DNA of 64,000 nt from Streptomyces sp. NBC_01351 (lineage in GTDB: Bacteria > Actinomycetota > Actinomycetes > Streptomycetales > Streptomycetaceae), in contig NZ_CP108356.1 of NCBI RefSeq assembly GCF_036237315.1, positions 5,337,501 to 5,401,500 of the forward strand. The letters are read 5' to 3'. Under the pieces are notes generated by a model, which saw only the letters and a list, made by a program, of their open reading frames with translations, ran no database searches and was not told the origin of the DNA. Made by a program: the position numbers and the translations under genes. Below are positions 47,579-56,691 of this stretch, piece after piece (within the stretch, counting starts at the first letter, position 1; the number at the start of each line of letters is the position of its first letter).

Positions 47579-48190
47579 ATGCGTCACTTCCGCATACCCG
47601 GACGGGCGGCCGGCGCCGCCGCGCTCGGTCTCGGCCTCGTCGCCGGAATCACCCTGCTCAGCGCCCCCACCGCCAGCAGCCACGGCTACACCGACACGCC
47701 CATCAGCCGCCAGAAGCTCTGCGCCAACAAGACCGTCGCCAACTGCGGAGCCATCCAGTGGGAGCCGCAGAGCGTGGAGGGCTTCAAGGGCTTCCCGGCG
47801 GCCGGCCCCGCCGACGGCAAGATATGTTCCGCCGGACTCCCGCAGTTCGCGGAGCTCGACGACCCGCGCGGCGGAGCCTGGCCCACCACGGCCGTCACGA
47901 ACGGTCAGAACTACAGCTTCCGGTGGCAGTTCACCGCCAACCACTCCACCACCGACTTCAAGTACTACATCACCAAGAACGGCTGGACCGGCGGCAAGGC
48001 CCTCACCCGCGCCGACCTCGAACCCCAGCCCTTCCTCACGGTCGCCTACAACGGCGCCCGGCCCGCCATGACCACCGTCCACCAGGGCAACATGCCCGGC
48101 GGCAAGACCGGGCGCCACCTGATCCTGGCCGTCTGGACCGTCAACGACACTCCGATGGCCTTCTACGCCTGCTCCGACGTTCAATTCTGA
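47579..48190 (+). CDS. Chitin-active lytic polysaccharide monooxygenase (AA10, CHB-type)
   Basis: Copper enzyme that cleaves crystalline chitin oxidatively outside the cell. The 203-residue precursor has a signal peptide ending TASS, leaving His35 as the mature N-terminus (HGYTDTPISRQKLC), half of the histidine brace. The second copper His is His122 in TANHSTTDFKYY. The cysteines KLC, ANCG, KIC and YACS match the single-domain Streptomyces chitin-binding proteins of the CHB1 type, and there is no extra binding module. Two dre-like sites upstream predict DasR control, in step with the chitinase and GlcNAc PTS genes. Confidence 0.95.
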   Translation: MRHFRIPGRAAGAAALGLGLVAGITLLSAPTASSHGYTDTPISRQKLCANKTVANCGAIQWEPQSVEGFKGFPAAGPADGKICSAGLPQFAELDDPRGGAWPTTAVTNGQNYSFRWQFTANHSTTDFKYYITKNGWTGGKALTRADLEPQPFLTVAYNGARPAMTTVHQGNMPGGKTGRHLILAVWTVNDTPMAFYACSDVQF

Positions 48191-48201
48191 CGGAACGTCA
48201 G
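48187..48201. promoter_or_regulatory. Palindrome CTGACG-GAA-CGTCAG before the acyl-CoA ligase
   Basis: Perfect 6-bp arms with a 3-nt spacer, spanning the AA10 stop and ending 15 bp before the ligase ATG. It resembles TetR-family sites of fatty-acid regulators. Confidence 0.4.
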
Positions 48202-48216
48202 CTACCCTCCGGCGGC

Positions 48217-49908
48217 ATGCGGACGACGACTGCACCCCGAACCGTCGCGGAGCTCATGGCGCGCCAATGGGGCGACCACCGGCCCGGTCTGAAGTACGAG
48301 GAGGGCGAGGGCGGCGAACGCCGCGTCCTCACCCACCACCGGACCGCCCGGGAAGCCGCCGCGCGCGCCGCGCTCCTCGTCGACCTCATGCCCCCGGGGG
48401 CCGAGCCGCACATCGGGTTGCTGCTCGACAACACCCCGGAGTTCCCGTTCTGGCTCGGCGCGGCGGCCCTCGCGGGGGCCGCCGTCGCGGGCATCAACCC
48501 CACCCGGCGGGGCCCCGAGCTGGCCCGCGACATCCTGCACACCGAATGCCGGATCCTCGTCACCGAGCGCACCCACCTGCCGCTCCTGCAGGGCCTCGAC
48601 CTGCCGGGCGTACGACTCCTGATCACGGACACCGAGGAGTACGCGGCCCTCCTCGCCCCCTACGCGGCCGCCGAGCCCGGCGATGCGGTGCTCACCGCGC
48701 CCGGACCGGACACCCGCCTCCTCCTCTACTTCACCTCCGGCTCCACCGGCGCCCCCAAGGCCGCCATCTGCACCCAGGGCCGGCTGGCGGCCGCCGGAGC
48801 CTCCCTGGCGCGGAGCTTCTCGGTCGGCGAGGACGACGTCCACTACGTCTGCATGCCGCTCTTCCACGGCAACGCGGTGATCGCCGACTGGCTCCCGGCG
48901 CTCGTCGGCGGGGCGTCCGTGGCCCTCCGCCGCCGCTTCTCCGCGTCCGCGTTCCTGGACGACGTACGGGCGTACGGGGCCACGTACTTCACGTACGTCG
49001 GCCGCGCGATCCAGTACCTCCTGGCCACCCCGCCCACCCCGGACGACCGCACGCACAGCCTCCGCCTCGGCTTCGGCACCGAGGCCGGCGCGGTGGACGC
49101 GGCGCGCTTCGCCGAGCGGTTCGGGGTCCGGCTGGTCGAGGGCTACGGGGCCACCGAGGGCGGCGCCTCCGTCCAGCGGACGGCCGACACCCCGCCGGGT
49201 GCCCTGGGCCGGGCGGGGGCGGGGGACGACCTCGCGGTGATCGACCCGGAGACGGGCAAGGACTGCCCGCCGGCGGTCCTGGACGCGGACGGTCGCCTCC
49301 TCAACGGCTCGGAGGCCATCGGGGAGCTGGTCAACCGGGGCCGCAGCCTGTTCGAGGGCTACTGGCGCAACCCCGACGCGGAGGCCGCCCGCACGCGGGA
49401 GGGCTGGTACTGGACGGGAGACCTCTTCTTCCGGGACGCGGAGGGCTTCCTCTACTTCGCGGGCCGCACGGACGACCGGCTGCGCGTCGACAGCGAGAAC
49501 CTGGCGGCCGCGGTGATCGAGAACATCCTGGCCCGCTGGCCGGCCGCGGCGGCGGTCGCCGTGTACGCGGTCCCGGACGAGGTCGCGGGCGACCAGGTGA
49601 TGGCGGCCCTTTCCCTCCGGGAGGGCGCCGAATTCTCCCCCTCCGCCTTCGCCGCGTTCCTCGCGGCGCAGCCGGACCTGGGCACGAAGATGTCCCCCCG
49701 GTACGTCCGCGTCCTCCCGGAGATGCCGGTCACGGCGACGAACAAGGTCCACCGGGTCTCCCTGCGCCGGGCCGCGTTCCGCTGCCACCCGGACCCGGTC
49801 TGGCACCGCACCCCCTCCGGGGAGTACGCCCCCCTGGACGAGCAGGCCCTGACCACCCTCCTCGCCACCTACACCGCCCACGGCCGAGAGTCCCTCCTGG
49901 ACCGCTAG
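48217..49908 (+). CDS. Acyl-CoA synthetase (AMP-binding family)
   Basis: Activates a carboxylic acid as the acyl-adenylate and then the CoA thioester. 563 residues. The AMP-binding P-loop is LLYFTSGSTGAPKAA, with further motifs LVEGYGATEGG, the hinge and ATP-binding GWYWTGDLFFRDAEGFLYFAGRTDDRLRVDSENL, and the C-terminal TATNKVHR carrying the catalytic Lys. The subgroup resembles long-chain fatty-acid-CoA ligases with short N-termini. ATG 48217 lies 27 bp after the AA10 stop. A palindrome between them suggests its own control rather than co-regulation with chitin genes. Confidence 0.9.
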   Translation: MRTTTAPRTVAELMARQWGDHRPGLKYEEGEGGERRVLTHHRTAREAAARAALLVDLMPPGAEPHIGLLLDNTPEFPFWLGAAALAGAAVAGINPTRRGPELARDILHTECRILVTERTHLPLLQGLDLPGVRLLITDTEEYAALLAPYAAAEPGDAVLTAPGPDTRLLLYFTSGSTGAPKAAICTQGRLAAAGASLARSFSVGEDDVHYVCMPLFHGNAVIADWLPALVGGASVALRRRFSASAFLDDVRAYGATYFTYVGRAIQYLLATPPTPDDRTHSLRLGFGTEAGAVDAARFAERFGVRLVEGYGATEGGASVQRTADTPPGALGRAGAGDDLAVIDPETGKDCPPAVLDADGRLLNGSEAIGELVNRGRSLFEGYWRNPDAEAARTREGWYWTGDLFFRDAEGFLYFAGRTDDRLRVDSENLAAAVIENILARWPAAAAVAVYAVPDEVAGDQVMAALSLREGAEFSPSAFAAFLAAQPDLGTKMSPRYVRVLPEMPVTATNKVHRVSLRRAAFRCHPDPVWHRTPSGEYAPLDEQALTTLLATYTAHGRESLLDR

Positions 49909-49931
49909 CCCGCCCCCCGTACCGGGGCGGG
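49909..49931 (+). terminator. Terminator after the acyl-CoA ligase
   Basis: 8-bp G+C stem CCCGCCCC / GGGGCGGG with a 7-nt loop, placed between convergent genes. Confidence 0.65.
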
Positions 49932-49954
49932 GCCCGCAGCCGTGCCCGGCGCCG

Positions 49955-50548
49955 TCAGGTGGGGGTGTCCGCCGCCGTCTGCCGTGGCACTCGGGCGGTG
50001 ATCAGGTCGCCGACCCCCGCCACCTCGTTCAGCGCCTGCGCGAGCGACAGCAGTACCTGCCGTACGGACTCGATCTCCGCCCGCAGTTCCGGCGTCCGCG
50101 ACCAGCGCCGTTCGTGCGCTACCGGATCGACATGGTCGCCGCGCGTCGCCTCGTGCGCGGTCAGCAGGGGATGCCACTTGCTGAGCAGCGGCCGGATGGA
50201 AAGGTTGAGGACATTGACCGCCAGCGCCCCGAAGGTCACCTTCCCCGGCGCCACCCTCGGCGCGACCTCGGGCCCGTAACGCCGCAGGATCTCCCGCGTC
50301 GTCCCGAACACCGTGTAGAGCGAGGAGAGCGCCTCCCGGAGCAGGCCCTCGTCGTCGCCGAGCTCAACGACCGAAATGCGGGTGGCCAGTTCGACGTACA
50401 GCTCCCACGCAGCCTGCCGTTCGGCGTCCACGGGCTCCCACACGCCGCTGATCTCCCCCACGAAGGGAATGGAGAACTTGACCGTGATCTCCTGCGGGGT
50501 CAAGCCGCCCGTCCCGCGAAGGCGTCCTAATCTCTGTCGAAATCCCAT
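49955..50548 (-). CDS. Hypothetical protein divergent from the TIR-WD40 gene
   Basis: 197 residues from ATG 50548 (MGFRQRLGRLRG); an ATG at 50581 would add 11 residues. The N-terminal third is mixed (TPQEITVKFSIPFVGEISGVWEP). The rest is helical, with the segment ALAVNVLNLSIRPLLSKWHPLL before a charged stretch and LRAEIESVRQVLLSLAQALNEVAGV. No catalytic motif is recognised. It lies head-to-head with the TIR protein, separated by 92 bp, and I recall similar proteins next to TIR genes in other Actinobacteria, so a functional pairing is plausible. Confidence 0.75.
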   Translation of the reverse strand: MGFRQRLGRLRGTGGLTPQEITVKFSIPFVGEISGVWEPVDAERQAAWELYVELATRISVVELGDDEGLLREALSSLYTVFGTTREILRRYGPEVAPRVAPGKVTFGALAVNVLNLSIRPLLSKWHPLLTAHEATRGDHVDPVAHERRWSRTPELRAEIESVRQVLLSLAQALNEVAGVGDLITARVPRQTAADTPT

Positions 50549-50640
50549 CCCCCGAACCTTTCCCTCCGCCCAACTCTCCATGCCACCCTACGAGTTCCGC
50601 GAGACCACGTCAGCGTAGTCAGCCAAGCCGGGGGGCGGCC

Positions 50641-53535
50641 ATGGACGAACGCCAGTACAGACGCGACGCCTTCATCTCGTACAGCCATCAACAGGACGTC
50701 CCGCTCGCCCAAGCGCTCCAGCGCGGTCTGCACCGGCTCGGCCGTCCCTGGACACGGCGCCAGACGGTCAGTGTCTTCCGCGACACCACCAGCCTCGCGG
50801 CGAGCAGTGACCTCGGCGGCGCGATCCTCAAGGAGCTGGCCGACTCCCGGTACTTCATCTACGTCGCCTCGCCCGCGGCGGCACAGTCGAGGTGGGTCCG
50901 CGAGGAGATCGAGTTCTGGATCGAGCACTGCCCCATGGACCGCTTCCTCATCGCGGTCAGCGACGGCACCATCGCCTGGGACCCGTCCCTCAACGACTGG
51001 GACTGGTCGCGCACGACCTGCCTCCCGGAGGTTCTGCGCGGGAAATTCGCCAAGGAACCCCTCTGGGTGGACCTCACGGCTGTCCGCGCCGCCGAAGAGT
51101 TCTCCTTACGGGACGCCCCGCTCCGTGATGCCGTGGCCACCCTGCTCGCCCCGCTCCGAGGCCGGACCAAGGACGAGATCGACAGCGAGGACCTCCGCCA
51201 GCGCCGCACGGCCCTGCGCATGCTGCGCGGCGCCGTCACCGCGCTGTCCTTCCTCCTGGTGACCGCGCTGATAGCCGGCTTCCTCGCCTGGCAACAGCGC
51301 AACGAGGCTCTGGCACGCGCCCGCACATCGGCCTCCCTGGCCCTCGCCGCCCGTGCGCTGGAGATGGCGGCCACCGACCCGCGCAGGTCCGCGCAGTACG
51401 CGCTGTACGCCTACGCGACCGAGCCGACCGGCGAGGCGGCGCAGGCCCTGGCGCGGGCGGTGGCGGGCAACGACAAGGTGTCACGGCACATGCAGGGCGG
51501 GAACGAGGCGGTCGCCGACTGGCGAAGCGCCGGCAACCGGCCCCCGACCGTGGTCGCGGTGAGCCGGGACGGAAGCACGATGGCCTACTACACGGCCTTC
51601 GATACCGAGGCCAAGGGCCCGGGTGTCGGCTACGTACACCTCTACGACATCCGGTCCGGCAAGGCCCTCCCGAGCCTCGACGGCGAGGGCTGGCCGCTCA
51701 GCGGCGGCCCGCTCCAGCTCAGCGCGGACGGACGGGTGCTCGCCGTCGCGGTCTGGCCGAACCGGATAGAGCTGTGGGACGTCCCCCAGGCCCGTTTGAT
51801 GCGCACCATCGCCGCGGGCAACCGCGACGGCCTGTCCAATGCCACCATGGGCTTCCGCGCCTTCGCGCTCTCCCCGGACGGACAGCGGCTGGCCGCCGCG
51901 TTCCACTCCATGCCCGTCGAACGAGACGTTCACATAGCCGTCTGGGACACCGCGAGCGGCACACCCGTCAGTGAGGGATATGCCGACAGTATTTGGGTGG
52001 AGCTCGCGTTCCGCGATGCGAACCAGTTGGTCGCCGTCGACGGCGGCACCAGAACTGTGCGCACCCTGGACGGCAACACGTGGAGCGAACCGAGCAAGCT
52101 TCCCGGACTCCCCACGCCCGATGCCTCCGCCGATGAGCCCGGCGGCATGGTCCTCTCGGACGACTGGGACATGGCCTACGTGACATCCCCTTACGAGTGG
52201 GTCGACGGGGCGAAGGTCGCAGCCACCGCAGAGCTCTGGGACCTGGCCGCCGCCCGGCGGCTGGCTTCGGTGCCAGGAGGCGATATCCGGGCCTTGGCCC
52301 TTCCCCGGGACAACAACGCGATGGTGGTGGGAGACGCCAGACGGGGAGTGACCCTCTACGACACGGCCCTGCGCCAGCGCCGCATCCTCGGCGCCTTCCA
52401 GTTCCCGCTCCTCAGCATGGCGACATCCGGAGACGGGCAATGGGTCGCCGCAGGCACCGAAGACGGTGCGATCTCCCTCTTCTCCACCGCGAGCCTCCAG
52501 GGGGGCGCCGACGTCCCGAACGAGGACCAGCTGAAGGCCACTGAGCTCACGCCCGACCAGAGCCTCGCCTTCCGCGGCAAGGAGGGCGGTACGGACCTCT
52601 GGACGGTTGCCGACACGGGCGTGCAGCGGCTCGGGCACATCGGCACCCCCGTCGTCCGGGACGGCAACACCAGCGATGACGTGATCGCCAACGGGGACGG
52701 CTCCAGAGTGGTGGTGGAGAAGGCCGGCACCCTGACCCTCTGGGACCCGAAGACCGGAGCCCAGATCGGCTCACCCGCGGTGGACAGCCCGGTGAACCTG
52801 CCGCTGTTCTTCCTCCCGGACGGAATCCACCTGGTAGGCGCGGGCAACGGGGGCATATCGGTGACCGACACCCGTACCTGGAAGGTCGTCCAGGAGGTGC
52901 CGGGTACCGGGTCCTACGAGTCCTCGTCCGTCAGCGGGGACCGCAAGACCCTGGTGCTCCAGGAGAGGGAGGCGGTCACGGTGCTGCGCGTGACCAAGGG
53001 CAACCGCCTCAAGCAGGTGCACAGGACGAAGGAGGTGACGAAGGAGGTGATGAAGGGCGAACTCGCCGTCAGCCACAGTGGCGACAAGGTAGCCACCATC
53101 GACGGCGACAACCGCATCACCATCCTGGACGTGGCCTCCGGACGGACGGTCCGCAGCAGCGCGGTCTCCATCCGGGACGGCCAGCGGAGCGTGGTGTTCA
53201 ACCGCGACTCCCGCTTCGTCGTCCAGGTCGTCGGGACCGGCAAGGACGCCACGTTCCAGTTCTGGGATGCCGAAACCGGTGAGTCGCGCGGCACGTGGGC
53301 GGTGGAGACGCAGGTCGTCGGCGCCCAGGACACCGTCCAGATGTTCACGGCCCCGAACGGCGCGATCCTCACCTTCGGCGCCGACGGATCCCTCATGCGC
53401 CGCACCATCGACATTGCGGCCTGGCGCGAGGTCCTGTGCAAGGTCGGCCCCGATCCGCTTCCTCGCAACGAGTACGACCGCTACCTCAAGGGCATGGACG
53501 TCAAGACCCCCTGCCGCCCCGACGCCAAGGAATGA
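50641..53535 (+). CDS. TIR domain - transmembrane - WD40-like repeat protein
   Basis: 964 residues. The N-terminal TIR domain (9-150) starts DAFISYSHQQDVPLAQALQRGL and includes SRYFIYVASPAAAQSRWVREEIEFW, with Glu88/Glu89 in the NADase catalytic position. A single membrane span (197-217) follows, then a coiled region, then about 700 residues of WD40-like beta-propeller blades (LQLSADGRVLAVAVWPNRIELWD, FALSPDGQRLAAAFHS and others). No STAND ATPase lies between TIR and repeats, unlike many TIR-WD40 proteins. The layout suggests a membrane-bound sensor with an NAD-consuming or signalling TIR effector. Possible antiphage or developmental role. Confidence 0.9.
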   Translation: MDERQYRRDAFISYSHQQDVPLAQALQRGLHRLGRPWTRRQTVSVFRDTTSLAASSDLGGAILKELADSRYFIYVASPAAAQSRWVREEIEFWIEHCPMDRFLIAVSDGTIAWDPSLNDWDWSRTTCLPEVLRGKFAKEPLWVDLTAVRAAEEFSLRDAPLRDAVATLLAPLRGRTKDEIDSEDLRQRRTALRMLRGAVTALSFLLVTALIAGFLAWQQRNEALARARTSASLALAARALEMAATDPRRSAQYALYAYATEPTGEAAQALARAVAGNDKVSRHMQGGNEAVADWRSAGNRPPTVVAVSRDGSTMAYYTAFDTEAKGPGVGYVHLYDIRSGKALPSLDGEGWPLSGGPLQLSADGRVLAVAVWPNRIELWDVPQARLMRTIAAGNRDGLSNATMGFRAFALSPDGQRLAAAFHSMPVERDVHIAVWDTASGTPVSEGYADSIWVELAFRDANQLVAVDGGTRTVRTLDGNTWSEPSKLPGLPTPDASADEPGGMVLSDDWDMAYVTSPYEWVDGAKVAATAELWDLAAARRLASVPGGDIRALALPRDNNAMVVGDARRGVTLYDTALRQRRILGAFQFPLLSMATSGDGQWVAAGTEDGAISLFSTASLQGGADVPNEDQLKATELTPDQSLAFRGKEGGTDLWTVADTGVQRLGHIGTPVVRDGNTSDDVIANGDGSRVVVEKAGTLTLWDPKTGAQIGSPAVDSPVNLPLFFLPDGIHLVGAGNGGISVTDTRTWKVVQEVPGTGSYESSSVSGDRKTLVLQEREAVTVLRVTKGNRLKQVHRTKEVTKEVMKGELAVSHSGDKVATIDGDNRITILDVASGRTVRSSAVSIRDGQRSVVFNRDSRFVVQVVGTGKDATFQFWDAETGESRGTWAVETQVVGAQDTVQMFTAPNGAILTFGADGSLMRRTIDIAAWREVLCKVGPDPLPRNEYDRYLKGMDVKTPCRPDAKE

Positions 53536-53638
53536 GCGGGCCGGGCGGGGCCCGCGCCTCGGGGTAGGGCCAGGCATACCCCCCGGACACCCCCTGGGCC
53601 CATGGGCCGGCCCAGGCTCGGGGCATAGCTTGGCCCGT

Positions 53639-54922
53639 ATGGACGATCACGCCCGCACCCCCTGGCAGGCCCTGGCCCGCGGCCGCTACCTCCGCACCGC
53701 CTGGCCCTGGCGAGCCGCGGGCTACCTCGCCGGGAGCGCCCTCACCGGCGTCCCCGCCCTCCTCGCCCTCACCCTCCTCGCCACCGCCGGCACGGCCCTC
53801 GGGATCGTGCTGGTCGGCCTGCCCCTCCTCGGTCTGCTCGCCCTCGTCGGCGTCCCCACCGGCGCCGTCGAGCGCCGCCGGCTGCGGCTGATCGACCTCG
53901 ACCCCGCGCCCACCCCGCACCGCACGCCCACCGAGCCCGGCCTCGCCGCCTGGGTCCGGCTGCGTTTCCGGGAGCAGGCCACCTGGCGGGAGCTCGCCTA
54001 CGCCTTCCTGCACGGCTTCGTGCTCTGGTGGGTGGACCTGGCGGCCTTCGCGCTGCTCCTCGGCGCGCCCCTCGTCCTCCTCACCACCCCCCTCCAGCTC
54101 GCCCTCGCCTCCGACTCGGAGGTCAGGGTGCTCAAGCTGTGGCTGGTCACCTCCTACCCGGCCGCCTTCGCCTGCGCCGCCGCCGGGGCGCTGCTCCTGC
54201 CCGCGCTCCTGTATCCCCTCGGCGCCCTCGCCGGCGCCCGGGCCGCCCTCACCCGCTCCCTCCTCGCCCCCCGCGAGCGCGAGCTGAAGGGCCGCCTCGA
54301 CGAGGTCACCCGCTCCCGCGCCCGGCTCGTCGACGCCTTCGAGGCCGAGCGCCGCCGCATCGAACGCGATCTCCACGACGGCGCCCAGCAGCGTCTCGTC
54401 GCCCTCACCATGAGCCTCGGCCTCGCCCGCCTCGACGCGCCGCCCGGCCCGCTCGCCGACCAGCTCGCCGCCGCCCACACGGAGGCCGGCAAGGTCCTCG
54501 CCGAGCTGCGCGAACTGATCCACGGCATCCACCCCCAGGTGCTCACCGACTACGGGCTCACCGGCGCCCTCGCCGACATCGCCGAGCGGTCCGCCGTCCC
54601 CGTGGAAGCGGAGGTGCGGCTGCCGCGGCTCCCCGAGTCCGTCGAGGCCGCCGCCTACTTCGCCGTGTGCGAGGCCCTCGCCAACATCGGCAAGCACAGC
54701 GGCGCCGCCCGCGCCGGCGTCTCCGCCCGGCACACCGGCTCCGCGCTGCTGATCGACGTACGGGACGACGGGCGCGGCGGGGCGGATCCGGCCGCCGGAT
54801 CCGGACTGACGGGACTCGCCGACCGGATCGCGGTCCTCGATGGCACACTGACGATCACCAGCCCGCCCGGCGGGCCGACCGTCCTGAGCCTGGAGATCCC
54901 TTGCCCGGTGAGCAATCCCTGA
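53639..54922 (+). CDS. Sensor histidine kinase (NarL-type) with putative membrane sensor domain
   Basis: 427 residues from ATG 53639. Membrane segments (YLAGSALTGVPALLALTLLAT, LGIVLVGLPLLGLLALVG, WWVDLAAFALLLGAPLVLLT, AFACAAAGALLLPALLYPLG) form the common Streptomyces sensor domain. The dimerisation/phosphoacceptor box is AERRRIERDLHDGAQQRLVALTMSLG (His in RDLHDG), and the HATPase has CEALANIGKHSGA and VRDDGRGG, GSGLTGLADR. A CATAGCTT -10-like element lies only about 10 bp before the ATG, so the transcript may be leaderless. It is coupled to the response regulator by a 22-bp overlap. Confidence 0.93.
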   Translation: MDDHARTPWQALARGRYLRTAWPWRAAGYLAGSALTGVPALLALTLLATAGTALGIVLVGLPLLGLLALVGVPTGAVERRRLRLIDLDPAPTPHRTPTEPGLAAWVRLRFREQATWRELAYAFLHGFVLWWVDLAAFALLLGAPLVLLTTPLQLALASDSEVRVLKLWLVTSYPAAFACAAAGALLLPALLYPLGALAGARAALTRSLLAPRERELKGRLDEVTRSRARLVDAFEAERRRIERDLHDGAQQRLVALTMSLGLARLDAPPGPLADQLAAAHTEAGKVLAELRELIHGIHPQVLTDYGLTGALADIAERSAVPVEAEVRLPRLPESVEAAAYFAVCEALANIGKHSGAARAGVSARHTGSALLIDVRDDGRGGADPAAGSGLTGLADRIAVLDGTLTITSPPGGPTVLSLEIPCPVSNP

Positions 54923-55560
54923 AGATCGTCCTCGCCGAGGACGGCGTGCTGCTGCGCGAAGGGCTCGTCGGTCTGCTGACGCGTTTCGGCCACGAGGTGG
55001 TCGCCGCCGTCGGGGACGCGGACGAACTGCGCACCGCCGTCGCCGCGCACGGCCCGGACATCGTCGTCACCGACGTACGCATGCCCCCCGGCTTCACCGA
55101 CGAGGGACTGCGCGCCGCGGTCGAGCTCCGGGCGGCCCGCCCGAACCTGCCCGTGCTGGTGCTCAGCCAGTACGTGCAGCGCTCGTACGCCGCCGACCTG
55201 CTCGACTCCGGCGACGGCAGCGGTGTCGGCTACCTCCTCAAGGACCGGGTCGGTCAGGTGGAGCAGTTCCTCGACGCGGTGGTCACCGTCGCGGCCGGCG
55301 GCACGGTGGTGGACCCGGAGGTCGTACGCCAGCTGCTGCGCCGGCGCCGCGATCCGCTCTCCGCGCTGACGCCGAGGGAGCGGGAGGTGCTGGGCCTGGT
55401 GGCGGAGGGCAAGTCGAACGGGGCCATCGCCCGGGACCTGGTCGTCTCCGAGGCGGCCGTGGGCAAACACATCGGGAACATCCTGGGGAAGCTGGACCTG
55501 CCGCCCGCCGAGGAGACCCACCGCCGGGTGCTGGCCGTGCTCGCCTACCTGCGGGGGTGA
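54901..55560 (+). CDS. LuxR-family response regulator
   Basis: 219 residues if translation begins at TTG 54901, which has GGAG six bases upstream and overlaps the kinase end. The receiver domain has acidic LAEDGVLLREGL, phosphoacceptor Asp58 in IVVTDVRMPPG, LVLSQYVQR and Lys in YLLKDRVG. The C-terminal helix-turn-helix is LTPREREVLGLVAEGKSNGAIARDLVVSEAAVGKHIGNILGKLDL. It is the partner of the adjacent histidine kinase. The regulated genes are unknown. No other start fits the N-terminus better. Confidence 0.93.
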   Translation: MPGEQSLKIVLAEDGVLLREGLVGLLTRFGHEVVAAVGDADELRTAVAAHGPDIVVTDVRMPPGFTDEGLRAAVELRAARPNLPVLVLSQYVQRSYAADLLDSGDGSGVGYLLKDRVGQVEQFLDAVVTVAAGGTVVDPEVVRQLLRRRRDPLSALTPREREVLGLVAEGKSNGAIARDLVVSEAAVGKHIGNILGKLDLPPAEETHRRVLAVLAYLRG

Positions 55561-55648
55561 GGTCCGGGGCGGGTCCGGGGCCGGGCCGGGTGGGTCCGGG
55601 TATTGGTTTTGAGCACTCCCGGGGACCGGGTAGTATTTTCTCTGTCAG

Positions 55649-55722
55649 GCGCCGCTAGCTCAGTTGGTTAGAGCAGCTGACTCTTAATCAGCGGGTCCGG
55701 GGTTCGAGTCCCTGGCGGCGCA
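55649..55722 (+). tRNA. tRNA-Lys, anticodon CTT (copy 2)
   Basis: Same 74-nt sequence as the minus-strand copy at 43857, so the two are inverted 11.7 kb apart. Acceptor GCGCCGC, anticodon loop CTCTTAA, T-loop TTCGAGT, no encoded CCA. Confidence 0.97.
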
Positions 55723-55727
55723 CCTGT

Positions 55728-55767
55728 ACTTCGGGCGGTTTCCGGTTCACCGGGAACCGCCCGAAGT
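55728..55767 (+). terminator. Terminator after tRNA-Lys copy 2
   Basis: 18-bp stem starting ACTTCGGGCGGTT and closing AACCGCCCGAAGT (one G-U pair) with loop TTCA, then GTTTT. Confidence 0.9.
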
Positions 55768-55810
55768 GTTTTCCGGTCCGAGGTGCGGCCCCCCGCGCGC
55801 CCCATGCCCC

Positions 55811-56569
55811 CTAGAGGGTGAGCGACAGCAGCAGCGGCGCAGCCTTCCGGTTCAGGGTGTCCGCCGCGGCGCGCAGCCGGTGCGCGTGTTCCACGGGCAT
55901 CGACAGGGCCAGGCAGCCCACCGAGGCGCCGGCCGTGATCGGGACCGCCGCGCAGACCGTGCCCACGGCGTACTCCTGCAGGTCCAGCATCGGCACGGTG
56001 GCCGGCTGGGCGTCCAGCTTGGAGAAGAGGATCCGCTCGTTCACGATCGTCTTCGACGTGAGCCGGGCGATCTTGTGCCGGGAGAGGTGGTCGCGCCGCC
56101 CGTTCAGGTCGAGCTGCGTCAGCAGGCACTTGCCGACCGCGCTGGCGTGCGCGGCGGAGCGGAAGTCGACCCACTCGTGCACCTTGGGCGTGCGCGGGCT
56201 GTCGGCGAACTGCGTGATCCTTACTTCACCGTCCACGTACCGGCTGATGTAGACGGCCGCGCCGACGGAGTCGCGCAGCCGGTCCAGGGTCTCCTGGAGC
56301 TTGTCCGTCAGGGCTTGCTGCCGGTCGGTGCCGGAGCCGAGCAGGACGAGGGAATCCCCTATGGCATAGGCGCCGTCTGACACCTGCAGGACATATCCCT
56401 CCCGGCGCAGCATGAGCAGCATCGGAGCGAGATGGACTGCGGGCAGGCCGGTCTCACGCGCGATCTGCACGTCGGTCACACCGCCGGTGTGCCGTGCGAT
56501 CGTTTCGAGTACGCGCAGTGCGTACTGCACCGAGTGGAACGGCGCGGTCGGCTCGGGCTTCAGCGCCAC
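55811..56569 (-). CDS. IclR family transcriptional regulator
   Basis: 252 residues from GTG 56569, preceded by GGGGGAAACC. The N-terminal winged helix is SVQYALRVLETIARHTGGVTDVQIARETGLPAVHLAPMLLMLRREGYV. The C-terminal effector domain has the IclR pattern AAHASAVGKCLLTQL, RHKIARLTSKTIVNERILFSKLDA and YAVGTVCAAVPITAGASVGCLALSMP. The ligand is unknown. It is divergent from the LLM oxidoreductase, with a 12-bp palindrome in the intergenic gap. Confidence 0.93.
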   Translation of the reverse strand: MALKPEPTAPFHSVQYALRVLETIARHTGGVTDVQIARETGLPAVHLAPMLLMLRREGYVLQVSDGAYAIGDSLVLLGSGTDRQQALTDKLQETLDRLRDSVGAAVYISRYVDGEVRITQFADSPRTPKVHEWVDFRSAAHASAVGKCLLTQLDLNGRRDHLSRHKIARLTSKTIVNERILFSKLDAQPATVPMLDLQEYAVGTVCAAVPITAGASVGCLALSMPVEHAHRLRAAADTLNRKAAPLLLSLTL

Positions 56570-56691
56570 GGTTTCCCCCTACCAGGTTGTTACCGCTTGC
56601 CCTACCACGATAGCCATCAAGAGGCCCATGTGGAGCGCCTGTTGAGGAGATTGATGGCTCAATCAGGCCGCCTCGCCTGTATCTACTCCTC

